Part shown: positions 20,943-30,211 of the stretch, in pieces
Layout of the letters: every line of letters starts with the position of its first letter
Position numbering within the stretch: position 1 is the first letter of the stretch
NCBI RefSeq assembly: GCF_014193585.1
Contig: NZ_BLXY01000010.1
Coordinates: 1 to 64,000 of the forward strand
Direction: 5' to 3'
Origin: Geomonas paludis
Lineage (GTDB): Bacteria; Desulfobacterota; Desulfuromonadia; Geobacterales; Geobacteraceae
Length of the DNA: 64,000 nt
Program-made: the position numbers and the translations under genes
The notes under the pieces: model-generated
Databases searched by the model: none
The model's input: the letters and a program-made list of their open reading frames with translations, nothing else
What the model was told of the DNA's origin: nothing

Positions 20943-21458
20943 ATGTTCACGCAAGCCGATTTGCGGTCTCAGGCGTCGCGACACCCGTTCCTGGTGGCCA
21001 TGGCGGCCGGCCTCGTGGCCGGTGTGGCGGCGGCCGGCAGCGACCGGGTGCTGGACCGGCTGGTGACCGACAAGCAGAAGCGTCGCGACCGGCGGGTGCG
21101 CGAGGCGCCGGCCCACCAGATGGCGGGGCCCTATTTGGCTGCCAAGGTGCTGGGGCGCAGGCTGAACACGGTGGAGAAAAAACGGGCCAGGACCGCCTTC
21201 AGCATTCTCTACGGACTGGGGTGGGGTATCATCCACGCCAGGCTAACGGCGAGGTTCCCGCGCCTTACCCGCTGGGGCGGGTTTCCCTTCGCCGTCCCCT
21301 TTTTCTGCGCCTGTGACGGGTTGATTGCGCCCGCCCTCGGGGTCTCGCCGACTCTGCGTCGTATTCCGTGGCAGCCCAGCGCCAAGGAACTGGGCAACCA
21401 TGTCGCCTGGACCGCGGCGGCCGAGCTGGTGCACCGGGTGGCGGGGGACAGATCGTGA
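20943..21458 (+). CDS. Membrane protein of DUF1440/YagU type
   Basis: Product of 171 aa with a helix at ~15-33 containing small residues (AAGLVAGVAAAGSDRV), a second hydrophobic stretch around 85-100 (FSILYGLGWGIIHAR), a third near 110-130 and a last at the end. Layout resembles DUF1440 inner-membrane proteins; function unknown. AAGGAGG precedes the ATG at 20943. It is followed after 51 bases by the fatty-acid-hydroxylase-like gene and probably co-transcribed. Confidence 0.65.
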   Translation: MFTQADLRSQASRHPFLVAMAAGLVAGVAAAGSDRVLDRLVTDKQKRRDRRVREAPAHQMAGPYLAAKVLGRRLNTVEKKRARTAFSILYGLGWGIIHARLTARFPRLTRWGGFPFAVPFFCACDGLIAPALGVSPTLRRIPWQPSAKELGNHVAWTAAAELVHRVAGDRS

Positions 21459-21509
21459 AGCATGCCGGCGACGGCAGTAGCGCCAGGCGGTGCAAGGGGG
21501 GAAATAGAA

Positions 21510-22379
21510 ATGTCCGGTCGCAGAGATCGTCTCAAGGGGGAACTCCCCAGCTGGCTGAACGCGGTACTGATTTGCGGAACCGTTGCCGTGGTTGCGGCCA
21601 TGGAGCTCAGGCGCCCGCTCAGGAAAGACAGGGATGACAAGCTGCGGCGCGACACGCGTAACGTCGCTTTCGCGGCCTTGGCCGCCGTCACGGTCGGGGT
21701 CGCCGAGAAGCCGGTGGTGGGGCCGCTTGCGCTGCAGGTGCAGTCAAGGCGCCTGGGCCTTCTGAAGCTGTTCGGCCTCCCCGCCTGGGCCGAGGTCGCG
21801 CTGTCGGTCCTGCTTCTCGACTACACGCTGTTCATCTGGCACGTGCTGACCCACAAGGTCCCCTTGCTCTGGCGCTTCCACAGGCCGCACCACGTCGATC
21901 TCGATCTCGATGCCAGCACCGCGCTCCGCTTCCATTTCGGCGAACTGATCCTTTCGGTCCCCTGGCGCGCGGCCCAGGTTCGCCTGATCGGAGTCTCCCC
22001 CTTCGCCCTGGCCTTGTGGCAGACCCTCACCCTGATGGAGATCCTGTTTCATCACTCCAACCTGAGGCTTCCGCACCGTATCGAGCGGCGTCTGTGCCGT
22101 ATCATCGTCACCCCGCGCATGCACGGCATCCATCATTCCGTGGTGCGGGAGGAGCGGGACTCCAACTGGTCCACCATCTTCTCCTGGCCCGACTACCTGC
22201 ACGGCACCATTCGCCTGAACGTGCTGCAGGATGCGGTGGATATCGGCGTCGCCGGTTGCCAGGACCCCAAGCAGCTCACCCTCGGCAGGGTGCTGGCAAT
22301 GCCCTTCACCCCCCAGCAGGAAGTGGAAGGCCCCAAGCGCGAACCGCTGCCGGTGCCGCCGACCGTGCTGGCGGTCTGA
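21510..22379 (+). CDS. Sterol desaturase/fatty acid hydroxylase superfamily protein
   Basis: Product of 289 aa, integral membrane. The diiron histidine boxes are present: HVLTH (HX3H), HRPHH (HX2HH) and HGIHHS, plus HHSN ahead of the last box. Such proteins hydroxylate or desaturate lipids using O2. In a mostly anaerobic lineage this suggests a microaerobic or stress-linked lipid change. Substrate unknown. ATG 21510 is preceded by AAGGGGGG; the frame extends back to 21462 without a signal. Ends in a strong terminator. Confidence 0.85.
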   Translation: MSGRRDRLKGELPSWLNAVLICGTVAVVAAMELRRPLRKDRDDKLRRDTRNVAFAALAAVTVGVAEKPVVGPLALQVQSRRLGLLKLFGLPAWAEVALSVLLLDYTLFIWHVLTHKVPLLWRFHRPHHVDLDLDASTALRFHFGELILSVPWRAAQVRLIGVSPFALALWQTLTLMEILFHHSNLRLPHRIERRLCRIIVTPRMHGIHHSVVREERDSNWSTIFSWPDYLHGTIRLNVLQDAVDIGVAGCQDPKQLTLGRVLAMPFTPQQEVEGPKREPLPVPPTVLAV

Positions 22380-22396
22380 CTCCCCCCGCCACAACG

Positions 22397-22432
22397 AAAA
22401 AGACCCGCCAGATTCTCTGGCGGGTCTTTTTT
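22397..22432. terminator. Bidirectional terminator
   Basis: Near-perfect stem AAAAAGACCCGCCAGA/CTGGCGGGTCTTTTT between convergent genes. Confidence 0.9.
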
Positions 22433-22456
22433 ATGTCCGGTAAACCGGGCGTCGGC

Positions 22457-22642
22457 TTATGCGAGCGGCCCCCGTGGCGGGTCTTTGGGTCGGGTATGCA
22501 CCACGCCGGTGAGAATGCCGATGCCGAGCAGGATGATGGAGACGATGGCGATCTTGAACATGGCCACACCTGCCGTGACCAAGGCCCAGGCGATGCCGGA
22601 GATGACCAGAATGAACCCGATGATGTAGAGCGCGAACGACAT
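22457..22642 (-). CDS. Small two-helix membrane protein
   Basis: Product of 61 aa: helix 1 at residues ~4-24 (LYIIGFILVISGIAWALVTA), helix 2 at ~29-48 (FKIAIVSIILLGIGILTGVV), then a short Pro/Arg-rich tail. AAGGAGGAT lies right before the ATG, and composition matches neighbouring genes, so it is a credible gene. Function unknown. Confidence 0.8.
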   Translation of the reverse strand: MSFALYIIGFILVISGIAWALVTAGVAMFKIAIVSIILLGIGILTGVVHTRPKDPPRGPLA

Positions 22643-22805
22643 GGGATCCTCCTTGTGCCAGGTTGGACGGGTGGCGAAAGATTGGTGTTTGTTAATTTTT
22701 GAACAAGGTAAATGCTAGCGGTAGGGCTGCCGTTGTCAATGGAGGGATGGCGGGGGACCGTTGAGGACCGTTGAGGTGCGGTGAGGGGCGGCGCTAAGGG
22801 ACTGT

Positions 22806-23318
22806 TCAGGCTTCCTGGTACAGCGGGCCGAAGGCGTCCAGGTGGGTCAGGTACAACCGCATGTCGAATTCGAGTTGGTGGTAGGCGGGCTCCATGTACT
22901 CGCAGAGCTGGTAGAAAGCCTTGTTATGTTCCTTTTCCTTGAGGTGAGCCAGTTCGTGTACCACGATCATGCGCAGGAACTCGACCGGGGCGGTCCTGAA
23001 GACGGTGGCGATCCGGATCTCGTGCTTCGCGGTCAGCTTCGCTCCCTGGACCCGGGACACGAAGGAGTGCAGGCCGAGGGCGTGGTTGATGACGCTGATC
23101 TTCGGGTCGTAGCTCACCTTGCTGAGCGGCTGGGACTTGCGCAGGAATTCGTTCTTCAGGTTGACGGTGAAATCGTAGAGCGCCCGGTCGGTCCGGACCT
23201 GGTGTGGGGTAGGGTACTTGGCAAGCAAAACGCCCCCCAGTTCGTTGTTCGCCAGGAGGCGCTCCACCTTCGACGTGACTTGTTCGGAATATCCTGCCAG
23301 GTATTTCAATCCGCGCAT
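22806..23318 (-). CDS. YgjP-type (M48-like) metallopeptidase domain protein
   Basis: Product of 170 aa. The zinc site HELAHLKEKEH (HEXXH with a third His) near residue 117 and the FRTAPVEFLRMIVVHE lead-in are typical of the YgjP/WLM-like family found beside restriction and repair genes in many bacteria; physiological substrate unknown. Start used is ATG 23318. Its ribosome site (CGGGA) is weak, and an upstream in-frame start at 23405 would overlap the end of the ferredoxin gene, so the exact N-terminus is uncertain. Probably follows the ferredoxin gene in an operon (gap 83 bases). Confidence 0.8.
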   Translation of the reverse strand: MRGLKYLAGYSEQVTSKVERLLANNELGGVLLAKYPTPHQVRTDRALYDFTVNLKNEFLRKSQPLSKVSYDPKISVINHALGLHSFVSRVQGAKLTAKHEIRIATVFRTAPVEFLRMIVVHELAHLKEKEHNKAFYQLCEYMEPAYHQLEFDMRLYLTHLDAFGPLYQEA

Positions 23319-23401
23319 CTGTTTTTTCCCGGGATCCTGTGTATGAGCAACAGGGAAACTAGCATATCCCCCCGGGAAGTGCAAACCGTGAGACCAGGGC
23401 G

Positions 23402-24709
23402 TCACAGCCGCAAGGGCATCCTGCTGGAGCGCTCCGCCACCCGCTGCATGATGCCGCCCAGGTAGCGCGAGCCGAGCTCGCTGGCGGCCAGCTTCTGTTT
23501 CACCGCCGGGAGCCTGAGGATGGCCCCGACCAGGGCCGCCATGGCGCGATGATTGAACATGGCCCGGTTGTCCCAGATCAGGTGTTGCAGCTTGCCGTGC
23601 TCCAAAGCCATTAGCACCAGCCGGTGCGCATTGTCCACCGGGGTGACCACACGCTCCGCCTTAGGGACGAGGGCCAGTGAGTTGGTGCGGCACACCCTCA
23701 CGCAGACGCCGCAGCCGAGGCAGCGCTCCTGGTCCTGCACGCACCTGCGCTGCCAGGGGTGCTGCGGATCGTTGGCGGAGACCAGCCGCATCGCTTCGGC
23801 GGGGCAGGCGTCCACGCAGCGGCCGCAACCGCTGCAGCGCTGCGGCTTGAGCTCGGCGAGGTAGTTGGTGCTGCAGACCGGCTGCAGGTCGCTGAACTTG
23901 CGCGACCGGATCAGCGTTTCGCAGCAGCAGCTGCAGCAGTTGCAAATGGAGCTGACGCCGAACTGGGCGTTGTCGGCCACCTGGACCAGGTTCTGCTCCC
24001 TGCTCTGCTGCAGCAGTTCCAGGCATTGCTCGGCGCTGATTTCCCGCGCGTGCTCGTGCCGGATCAGGGAATCCGCCAGGTCGTCGAACACCATGCAGGT
24101 CTCCAGCGGTGCCGAACACGCCCGGCCCACGTGCCTCATCTTGTGGCGGCAGCTGCAGGTGCCGACGCCGATGCGCTTGGCCCCCTGGATCACCTCGGAG
24201 GCGCGCTCGTAGTTGAACAGGCGTGCCAGGTTCGAGGGTGGGACCTGGTCCTCGTCCACCATGATCCTGGTGCTGGCGGTGTTGCCGTCGGTGTAAAGGT
24301 CGCGGATGTACTCCTCTTCCTGGTTCAGGTACTGGTCGAGCAGCCTGCTGAGCGCGGGTTGGTCCACATCCTTTCGGACCCGCATCAGCACGAAATCGAG
24401 GAACCCCGCCATGGGAGGCGGCAGGATGTAGAGCTTTTCTCCTTCGTGCTCTGTGTCCAGCAGCAGGCCCCGCTCCGTCAGCCCTTCCAGGGTACGGTAG
24501 GCCTCCACCTCCCTGACACCCCAGACGTGGGCCGCCCGTGCCGGGGAGAACGGGTGCATGGGGAGCTGGCCCACGAGCTTGGCCTCCTGTTCGGTGAAGA
24601 GCAGGGCGAGTATCTTCGCGAACAATTCAGAAGGGGGAGCTCCCTGCGGGAATCTTTCCAGGCGCTCCATTAACGAGCTGTATCCGTTGCGGTTTTGGAG
24701 ATGCGGCAT
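23402..24709 (-). CDS. 4Fe-4S dicluster ferredoxin-like protein with winged-helix-like N-terminus
   Basis: Product of 435 aa. N-terminal ~110 residues have a winged-helix look (MHPFSPARAAHVWGVREVEA). Then a cysteine-rich central part with GTCSCRHKMRHVGRACSAP and CNCCSCCC, and a bacterial-type 2x4Fe-4S module, CSGCGRCVDACP and CLGCGVCVRVC. The central motifs are seen in Desulfobacterota ferredoxins of unknown partner. Likely a cytoplasmic electron carrier or sensor. AGGAG precedes the ATG. No oxidoreductase subunit is adjacent. Confidence 0.82.
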   Translation of the reverse strand: MPHLQNRNGYSSLMERLERFPQGAPPSELFAKILALLFTEQEAKLVGQLPMHPFSPARAAHVWGVREVEAYRTLEGLTERGLLLDTEHEGEKLYILPPPMAGFLDFVLMRVRKDVDQPALSRLLDQYLNQEEEYIRDLYTDGNTASTRIMVDEDQVPPSNLARLFNYERASEVIQGAKRIGVGTCSCRHKMRHVGRACSAPLETCMVFDDLADSLIRHEHAREISAEQCLELLQQSREQNLVQVADNAQFGVSSICNCCSCCCETLIRSRKFSDLQPVCSTNYLAELKPQRCSGCGRCVDACPAEAMRLVSANDPQHPWQRRCVQDQERCLGCGVCVRVCRTNSLALVPKAERVVTPVDNAHRLVLMALEHGKLQHLIWDNRAMFNHRAMAALVGAILRLPAVKQKLAASELGSRYLGGIMQRVAERSSRMPLRL

Positions 24710-24889
24710 GGCGGCTCTCCTGATGGTCCTGCGGGTTCCAGTAGCAGTTTGAGGCAGGGAGTTGGATGAAAAAACTTTAAGAGTATATCCCTCTTCGTAA
24801 GGGGCGCAATTCGGGCCGGGCCTGGCTGCCGGTGTTGGCCTTGCAGGTTTCTCTTTTCAGATCAGGTGCATAGGGTAAGCTGTATGTAT

Positions 24890-24921
24890 TTGTCAACCGT
24901 AGCTGGTTGTCAGGTTGACGA
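24890..24921 (+). promoter_or_regulatory. BirA-type biotin operator
   Basis: TTGTCAACC (24890-24898), exactly 14 bases, GGTTGACGA (24913-24921). This matches the known bacterial BirA operator architecture (TTGTAAACC-N14-16-GGTTTACAA) and sits 62 bases before bioF. It should repress the biotin operon when biotin is plentiful. Confidence 0.8.
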
Positions 24922-24983
24922 ACCGGAGCGCCTGTGCTAATAACAAGGGCTCCGCCGTTACCCCGGCATGGAAAGGAGAGGCT

Positions 24984-26153
24984 GTGCAGACATTCGCAGA
25001 AGAACTGGACCAGTTGCGCGCCCAAGGGCTGTACCGCAGCATGAGGGTAATAAATGGGGCGCAGGGAAGCCACGTCGAGCTGGATGGTAGACGGGTGCTC
25101 CTGCTTTGTTCCAACAACTATCTCGGGCTGGCTGATCATGCCGCACTGCGCAGGGCCGCGGTCTTCGGCGCGGCCTTGGGGACAGGTAGCGGCGCCTCGC
25201 GCCTGGTTTCCGGCACCATGGCGCTGCACGTGGAACTGGAGGAGCGCATCGCCCGCTTCAAGGGGACGGAAAAGGCGCTGGTGTTCAACTCCGGCTATGC
25301 CGCCAACACCGGCATCATCTCCGCCCTGGTCGGCCGTGGCGACGCCATTTACTCGGACAAGTTGAACCATGCCAGCATCGTCGATGGCGCCCTGCTGTCG
25401 CGGGCCGACTTCCACCGTTACCCGCACCGTGACATGGCGGCCCTGGAGCGGCTGCTGCGGGAAAAGCCGGGCAGCGGAAGGCGTCTGATCGTCACCGACG
25501 GGGTCTTCAGCATGGACGGCGACATCGCACCCTTGCAGCAGATGGTGCAGCTCGCCCGGCAGTACGATGCCCTGCTCATGGTGGACGATGCCCACGGTAC
25601 CGGCGTCCTCGGGGCGACCGGCCGCGGCACGGCCGAGCTTTTGGGAGTCATGGACGGCGTAGATATTCACATGGGGACGCTGGGCAAGGGGCTGGGGAGC
25701 TGCGGCGCTTATGCGGCCGCCTCGGCAGAGATCTGCGAGTACCTGGTGAACAAGGCGCGCAGCTTCATCTTTTCGACCTCGCTGCCGCCGGCGGTCCTGG
25801 CACCGTCCATCGCGGCGCTGGACCTGGTCGATTCCCGTGAGGGGAAGGAACTGCGGGAGCGGCTCTCGGCAAACGTGGCCCTCTTCAAGGGGAGGCTGGC
25901 GGTTGCCGGCTTCGACACCATGGGGAGCGAGACCCAGATCGTCCCTATCTTCGTGGGGCCGGCCGAGGCGACCATGCAGTTCAGCAAGGAGCTCTTGGAC
26001 GAGGGGATATTCGTGCAGGGGATCCGGCCGCCCACGGTTCCCGCCGGAAGCTGCCGGCTGCGCTGCACCATCATGGCGACGCACGAGCCAGCGGATCTCG
26101 AAGCAGCCGCCGACACCATCGCCCGGGTGGGGAAGACGCTTGGGGTAGTTTGA
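24984..26153 (+). CDS. bioF: 8-amino-7-oxononanoate synthase
   Basis: PLP enzyme condensing pimeloyl-ACP (or -CoA) with L-alanine, the first committed ring-forming step of biotin synthesis. Product of 389 aa; signatures [31 protein letters not shown] and the PLP lysine in [11 protein letters not shown] (Lys ~235). Start taken at GTG 24984 with AAAGGAGA ahead of it; an upstream ATG at 24915 overlaps the operator region and would extend past the conserved N-terminus. First gene of bioF-bioH-bioC under the BirA-type operator. CAI/KBL-type homologues exist, but context supports BioF. Confidence 0.93.
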   Translation: MQTFAEELDQLRAQGLYRSMRVINGAQGSHVELDGRRVLLLCSNNYLGLADHAALRRAAVFGAALGTGSGASRLVSGTMALHVELEERIARFKGTEKALVFNSGYAANTGIISALVGRGDAIYSDKLNHASIVDGALLSRADFHRYPHRDMAALERLLREKPGSGRRLIVTDGVFSMDGDIAPLQQMVQLARQYDALLMVDDAHGTGVLGATGRGTAELLGVMDGVDIHMGTLGKGLGSCGAYAAASAEICEYLVNKARSFIFSTSLPPAVLAPSIAALDLVDSREGKELRERLSANVALFKGRLAVAGFDTMGSETQIVPIFVGPAEATMQFSKELLDEGIFVQGIRPPTVPAGSCRLRCTIMATHEPADLEAAADTIARVGKTLGVV

Positions 26154-26168
26154 AGTAATTCAAAAGCC

Positions 26169-26267
26169 GTTACGCAAAGAACGCGGAGTAGTCGCAAAGA
26201 GCCCAAAGGTAACCCAGATCAGGAATTCATTGCGTGCTTCGCGCATCCTTCGTGTTCTTTGCGAAAC
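26169..26267. repeat. Inverted repeat between bioF and bioH
   Basis: GTTACGCAAAGAACGCG (26169-26185) pairs with CGTGTTCTTTGCGAAAC (26251-26267), 15 of 17 positions, around a 65-base loop that contains a further CGCAAAG. Belongs to a CGCAAAGAAC-type intergenic repeat common in bacterial genomes. Confidence 0.65.
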
Positions 26268-26297
26268 TGCTTTTCGTCTTTAAGGAACAACATTCAG

Positions 26298-27077
26298 ATG
26301 ACTTTGCACTTTCAGGAAATAGGTGCCGGGCGGCCGGTGGTTTTCGTCCACGGCTGGGCCATGTCGGGCCGGGCCTGGCGTTTCCAGCAGGAGTTGCAGG
26401 ACGCGGGACGGCTCATCTTTCTCGACCTGCGCGGCCACGGCCATTCCGCGCCGGCCTCGTCCTACACCATCGACGACTACGCCTCGGACCTCGCTGCCTT
26501 CTTCGAGGAGCTGGCCTTGCAGGACGCGGTGCTGGTGGGGTGGTCGATGGGGGTCCAGGTGGCGCTGCAGGCATTCCCGGCGCTGCGCTCCCGCCTGGCC
26601 GGGATGGTGCTGGTCGGCGGCAACGCCAGGTACGCCAGCTGTGACGACTATCCTCACGGCAAGGCGCCGGTCGAGGTGAAGGGGATGGGGCTGCGCCTGC
26701 GGCGCGACCACCAGAAGACCATGGGCGACTTCTTCAAGGGGATGTTCGCGGAAGGGGAACTGGACCACGACCTCTACCAGCGCATTGTGCACGAGATCGT
26801 GCTCGGGGGGCGTTCCGCCGACCGTGAGGCGGTGATGCAGTCGCTGAACATCCTTTCCACGGCGGACCTGAGGGCGCAATTACCGCAGGTGGACCGGCCG
26901 GTGCTGGTGATACATGGCGACCAGGACACCGTCTGCACCGTTGCTGCCTCGGAATACCTGGCGCAGCACCTCCCGATGGCGCGGCTGGAGATATTCCAGG
27001 GGTGCGGTCACGCGCCCTTCATGACGAGGCCGCAGCGGTTCAACGCGGTGCTGCGCGAGTTCATCGCAGGGCTTTAA
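26298..27077 (+). CDS. bioH: Alpha/beta hydrolase, BioH-type pimeloyl-ACP methyl esterase
   Basis: Product of 259 aa. Alpha/beta-hydrolase fold: oxyanion region VFVHGWAMSG, nucleophile elbow GWSMG (Ser ~82), acid in VIHGDQDTVC and His in GCGHAPF near the end. BioH removes the methyl group from pimeloyl-ACP methyl ester after chain building. Assignment rests mainly on position between bioF and bioC plus the conserved GWSMGV; general hydrolases share the fold. AAGGAA lies 12 bases upstream of ATG 26298, a weak site. Confidence 0.82.
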   Translation: MTLHFQEIGAGRPVVFVHGWAMSGRAWRFQQELQDAGRLIFLDLRGHGHSAPASSYTIDDYASDLAAFFEELALQDAVLVGWSMGVQVALQAFPALRSRLAGMVLVGGNARYASCDDYPHGKAPVEVKGMGLRLRRDHQKTMGDFFKGMFAEGELDHDLYQRIVHEIVLGGRSADREAVMQSLNILSTADLRAQLPQVDRPVLVIHGDQDTVCTVAASEYLAQHLPMARLEIFQGCGHAPFMTRPQRFNAVLREFIAGL

Positions 27078-27081
27078 TTTT

Positions 27082-27257
27082 CCTGATTAGCGATGATCTT
27101 CCGCCAAGATGCCCATCCCCCTCTCCCTCCGGGAGAGGGGTGGGGTGAGGGCGCTGCAATAGGCAATGGTCCCGTTTCGTGGCACCTCCCTCACCCGCCC
27201 TGCGGGCACCCTCTCCCGGAGGGAGAGGGCATTAGCGGAAGATTGTGGCTAATTAGG
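27082..27257. repeat. REPIN/MITE-like repeat, full copy (subtype 2)
   Basis: Left end CCTGATTAGCGATGATCTTC, right end GAAGATTGTGGCTAATTAGG (inverted match). Interior has CCCTCTCCCTCCGGGAGAGG, then GCTGCAATAGGCAATGGTCC and the opposing hairpin. Nearly the same interior as copies 48461 and (reversed) 54631. It lies inside the bio operon between bioH and bioC. Confidence 0.85.
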
Positions 27258-27282
27258 TTAATTTTTAATTGAGAAGGTATAG

Positions 27283-28101
27283 ATGGCGGCAGAGATAGAC
27301 AGAGACAAGGTGCGCGAGTCCTTCCACCGGCAGGCAACCGATTACGACCGGCATGCCGTGGTGCAGGGGCGCGTGGTGGACAAGGTGCTCGCGCTGTTGC
27401 AGGCGGAGCAGGTGGCGCCTGCGTCCCTGCTCGATATCGGTGCCGGGACCGGGAGGCTGCTGGCGCGGCTGACCGGGCTTTACCCGGAGATGGATGCCGT
27501 CGGCGCGGATCTCGCGCCGGGAATGTGCGAGGCCGCCGCCCGCAACCTGGCCGGCAGGCGGGTGCGGATGGTGAACGCCGACGCCGAGTCGCTTCCCTTC
27601 GACGCGGAAAGCTTCGACGTGGTGGTCTCCACCTCCACCTATCAATGGCTGGCCACCTTGGATCAGGCCTTTGCCGAGGCGCGGCGGGTCCTCAAGCCGG
27701 GCGGGGTGTTCTGCTTTGCCCTCTTCGGGGAGCGCACGCTGTTCGAGTTGCGGGAGTCGTACCGGGCGGTGCTGGAAGGGGGCGCCGACCGCACCCACAG
27801 CTTCTTTGCCGCCGCCGAGGTGTCGGCTGCGCTGGAGCGGGTGGGGTTCTGCGGGCCGCGGGTCAGCTCGGAGCTTGAGGTGGAAATGCACCCGGACGTG
27901 CCGGAGTTGTTGCGGTCTTTGAAGAAGATCGGGGCGGGGAGCACGGCGCCGGCCAGCGGCAAGGGGCTTTCCGAGCGGCGGGTGATGTTGGAGATGATGG
28001 CGAGCTACCGCAAGAGGTTCGGCAGGGAGGATGGCGTGCCGGCAACCTACGAAGTGGTGTACGGGGTGGCGCGGAAGAAAGGGCGGTCGGAGTCGGACTA
28101 G
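27283..28101 (+). CDS. bioC: Malonyl-ACP O-methyltransferase
   Basis: SAM-dependent enzyme that methylates malonyl-ACP so fatty-acid synthesis can build the pimelate chain. Product of 272 aa; class I methyltransferase motif I LLDIGAGTGRLLARL, an acidic residue in AVGADLAPGM, and the BioC-type start VRESFHRQATDYDRHAVVQ. GAGAAGG precedes the ATG. With bioF and bioH it completes the early BioC-BioH route; bioA, bioD and bioB are not in the window. Confidence 0.9.
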   Translation: MAAEIDRDKVRESFHRQATDYDRHAVVQGRVVDKVLALLQAEQVAPASLLDIGAGTGRLLARLTGLYPEMDAVGADLAPGMCEAAARNLAGRRVRMVNADAESLPFDAESFDVVVSTSTYQWLATLDQAFAEARRVLKPGGVFCFALFGERTLFELRESYRAVLEGGADRTHSFFAAAEVSAALERVGFCGPRVSSELEVEMHPDVPELLRSLKKIGAGSTAPASGKGLSERRVMLEMMASYRKRFGREDGVPATYEVVYGVARKKGRSESD

Positions 28102-28120
28102 TCGGATCGGTCAGAAAAAA

Positions 28121-28292
28121 CCGATTAGGCATGATCTTCCGCCAAATGCTTCTACATCCCCTCTCCCTCCGGGAGAGGGCTAGGGTGAGGGTGTTGCCCG
28201 GAGCAGATTATCTGAGCCGGTAGAGCCCTCACCCGCCCTTCGGGCACCCTCTCCCAGAGGGAGAGGGACTAGGGGGAGATTGTCACTAATCC
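28121..28292. repeat. REPIN/MITE-like repeat, full copy (subtype 1)
   Basis: Left end CCGATTAGGCATGATCTTCC; right end GGAGATTGTCACTAATCC. Interior near-identical to the copy at 10498, including GAGCAGATTATCTGAGCCGG. It separates bioC from the convergent ettA terminator. Confidence 0.85.
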
Positions 28293-28303
28293 AAAAAATA
28301 AAA

Positions 28304-28336
28304 GGGGGCGGCCGATTTTTCGGCCGCCCCCTCTGT
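28304..28336 (-). terminator. Terminator of ettA
   Basis: Perfect 12-bp stem GGGGGCGGCCGA/TCGGCCGCCCCC with a TTTT loop; the A-rich side (28293-28303) is the T-run for the minus strand. Confidence 0.85.
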
Positions 28337-28355
28337 TTTACTGTGCTGGCGCCGC

Positions 28356-30041
28356 CTACGCCCTGGTGAGCTGGCGATACCGGATGCGGTGCGGCTGGTC
28401 GGCCGCGGTGCCCAGGCGGGCATGACGGTCTTCCTCGTACTCGGAGTAGTTCCCCTCGAACCAGACCACCTTGCTGTCCCCCTCGAAGGCGAGGATGTGG
28501 GTGGCGATCCTGTCCAGGAACCAACGGTCGTGGGAGATGACCACGGCGCAGCCGGCGAAGTTCTCCAGCGCTTCTTCCAGCGCACGCATGGTGTTGACAT
28601 CGAGGTCGTTGGTCGGCTCGTCAAGCAGGATGACGTTGCCGCCTTCCTTGAGCATCTTGGCGAGGTGCACGCGGTTACGCTCGCCGCCGGAGAGCATGCC
28701 GACCTTCTTCTGCTGATCGGCGCCGGAGAAGTTGAAACGGGCCACGTAGGCACGGGAGTTCACCAGCTGCTTGCCGAGCTGCAACTGCTCCTGCCCTTCG
28801 GAGATCACTTCCCAGATGGTCTTGTCCGGGTCGAGGGCGTCCCTGCTCTGGTCTACGTAGGCCAGTTTGACGGTCTCGCCGGTCTTGAAGGTGCCGGAAT
28901 CGGGCTTCTCTTCGCCGGTGATCATGCGGAACAGGGTGGTCTTGCCGGCGCCGTTGGGGCCGATCACGCCGACGATGCCGCCCGGCGGGAGCCGGAACTC
29001 CATCCCCTCGATGAGGAGCTTGTCGCCGTACCCCTTGCTGACGTTGTCCGCCTCGACCACCACGCCACCCAGACGCGGCCCGGGCGGGATGAAGATCTCC
29101 AGGTCCTTGGCGCGCTGCTCGCTCTCGGTGTTCAGCATCTCCTCGTAGGAGTTGATGCGCGCCTTACCCTTGGCGTGACGCCCTTTCGGGGACATCCTGA
29201 TCCACTCCAGCTCGCGCTTCAGGGTCTTCTGGCGCTCGCTCTCGGTCTTCTCCTCCTGGGCCAGGCGCTTTTCCTTCTGCTCCAGCCACGAGGAGTAGTT
29301 CCCCTGCCACGGGATCCCCTGGCCGCGGTCGAGCTCCAGGATCCAGCCTGCCACGTTGTCCAGGAAGTAGCGGTCATGGGTGACGGCGATGACGGTGCCG
29401 GCGTAGCGCTGCAGGTGCTGCTCCAGCCAGGCGACGCTCTCGGCGTCCAGGTGGTTGGTCGGCTCGTCCAGGAGCAGGATGTCCGGCTTCTGCAGCAGCA
29501 GGCGGCACAGGGCGACGCGGCGCTTTTCACCGCCGGAGAGGTTGGCGACGTTGGTCTCGGGCGGGGGGCAGCGCAGCGCGTCCATGGCAAGCTCCAGGCG
29601 GCTGTCCAGGTCCCACGCGTCCAGGTGGTCCAGCTTCTCCTGCACCTTGGCCTGGCGGTCGCACAGCTTCTCCATCTCGGCGTCGGTCATCTCCTCGCCG
29701 AACTTCATGTTTATCTCGTTGAACTCGTTGACCAGATCAACCACTTCCTGCACGCCTTCCTCGACGCACTGGCGCACCGTCTTGGAGGGGTCCAGGGTAG
29801 GCTCCTGCTCCAGGAATCCGACCGTGTAGCCCGGGGAGAGGATGGTCTTGCCGTTGAACTCCTTGTCGGTCCCGGCAAGGATCTTCAGCAGCGAACTTTT
29901 GCCGGAGCCGTTCAGACCGAGCACGCCGATCTTGGCGCCGTAGAAATAGGAGAGGTAGATGTCTTTCAGCACCGGTTTCTTGTCGTAAAACTTGCTCACA
30001 CCGATCATCGAGTAGATGACCTTGTTCGGCTCGATAGCCAT
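28356..30041 (-). CDS. ettA: Energy-dependent translational throttle protein, ABC-F ATPase
   Basis: Ribosome-binding ABC-F protein that gates entry into the elongation cycle according to ATP/ADP level. Product of 561 aa with two nucleotide-binding domains: Walker [10 protein letters not shown] and GPNGAGKTT, signatures [13 protein letters not shown] and [13 protein letters not shown], Walker [12 protein letters not shown] and [11 protein letters not shown]. The inter-domain linker includes [17 protein letters not shown], and the arm insertion in domain 1 is of EttA type. No membrane segments. ACGGAGGA precedes the ATG. Monocistronic. Confidence 0.95.
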   Translation of the reverse strand: MAIEPNKVIYSMIGVSKFYDKKPVLKDIYLSYFYGAKIGVLGLNGSGKSSLLKILAGTDKEFNGKTILSPGYTVGFLEQEPTLDPSKTVRQCVEEGVQEVVDLVNEFNEINMKFGEEMTDAEMEKLCDRQAKVQEKLDHLDAWDLDSRLELAMDALRCPPPETNVANLSGGEKRRVALCRLLLQKPDILLLDEPTNHLDAESVAWLEQHLQRYAGTVIAVTHDRYFLDNVAGWILELDRGQGIPWQGNYSSWLEQKEKRLAQEEKTESERQKTLKRELEWIRMSPKGRHAKGKARINSYEEMLNTESEQRAKDLEIFIPPGPRLGGVVVEADNVSKGYGDKLLIEGMEFRLPPGGIVGVIGPNGAGKTTLFRMITGEEKPDSGTFKTGETVKLAYVDQSRDALDPDKTIWEVISEGQEQLQLGKQLVNSRAYVARFNFSGADQQKKVGMLSGGERNRVHLAKMLKEGGNVILLDEPTNDLDVNTMRALEEALENFAGCAVVISHDRWFLDRIATHILAFEGDSKVVWFEGNYSEYEEDRHARLGTAADQPHRIRYRQLTRA

Positions 30042-30146
30042 GACTTCCTCCGTATTGTTTTATTAACCTTTGTATCGCTTTGTAAAAGGGCCATTATTAC
30101 ATGCAACTACCGCGGCATGTCAACTGCCATCCCCCGGAGTCCGTCC

Positions 30147-30175
30147 TTGACATTCCCTTTTATGTATAGTTAAAT
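30147..30175 (+). promoter_or_regulatory. Candidate promoter of the RCC1 lipoprotein gene
   Basis: TTGACA (30147-30152), 17-base spacer, TTAAAT (30170-30175), 36 bases before the ATG. A TATAGT at 30165 is too close to the -35. Confidence 0.4.
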
Positions 30176-30211
30176 CCGCCGGATCGAATTCACCATCAAG
30201 GGGTCTCTCAT

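Noticed and set aside
28389-30173. 594-codon plus-strand frame opposite ettA
   Set aside because: Shadow of ettA; the ABC-F motifs are all on the minus strand.
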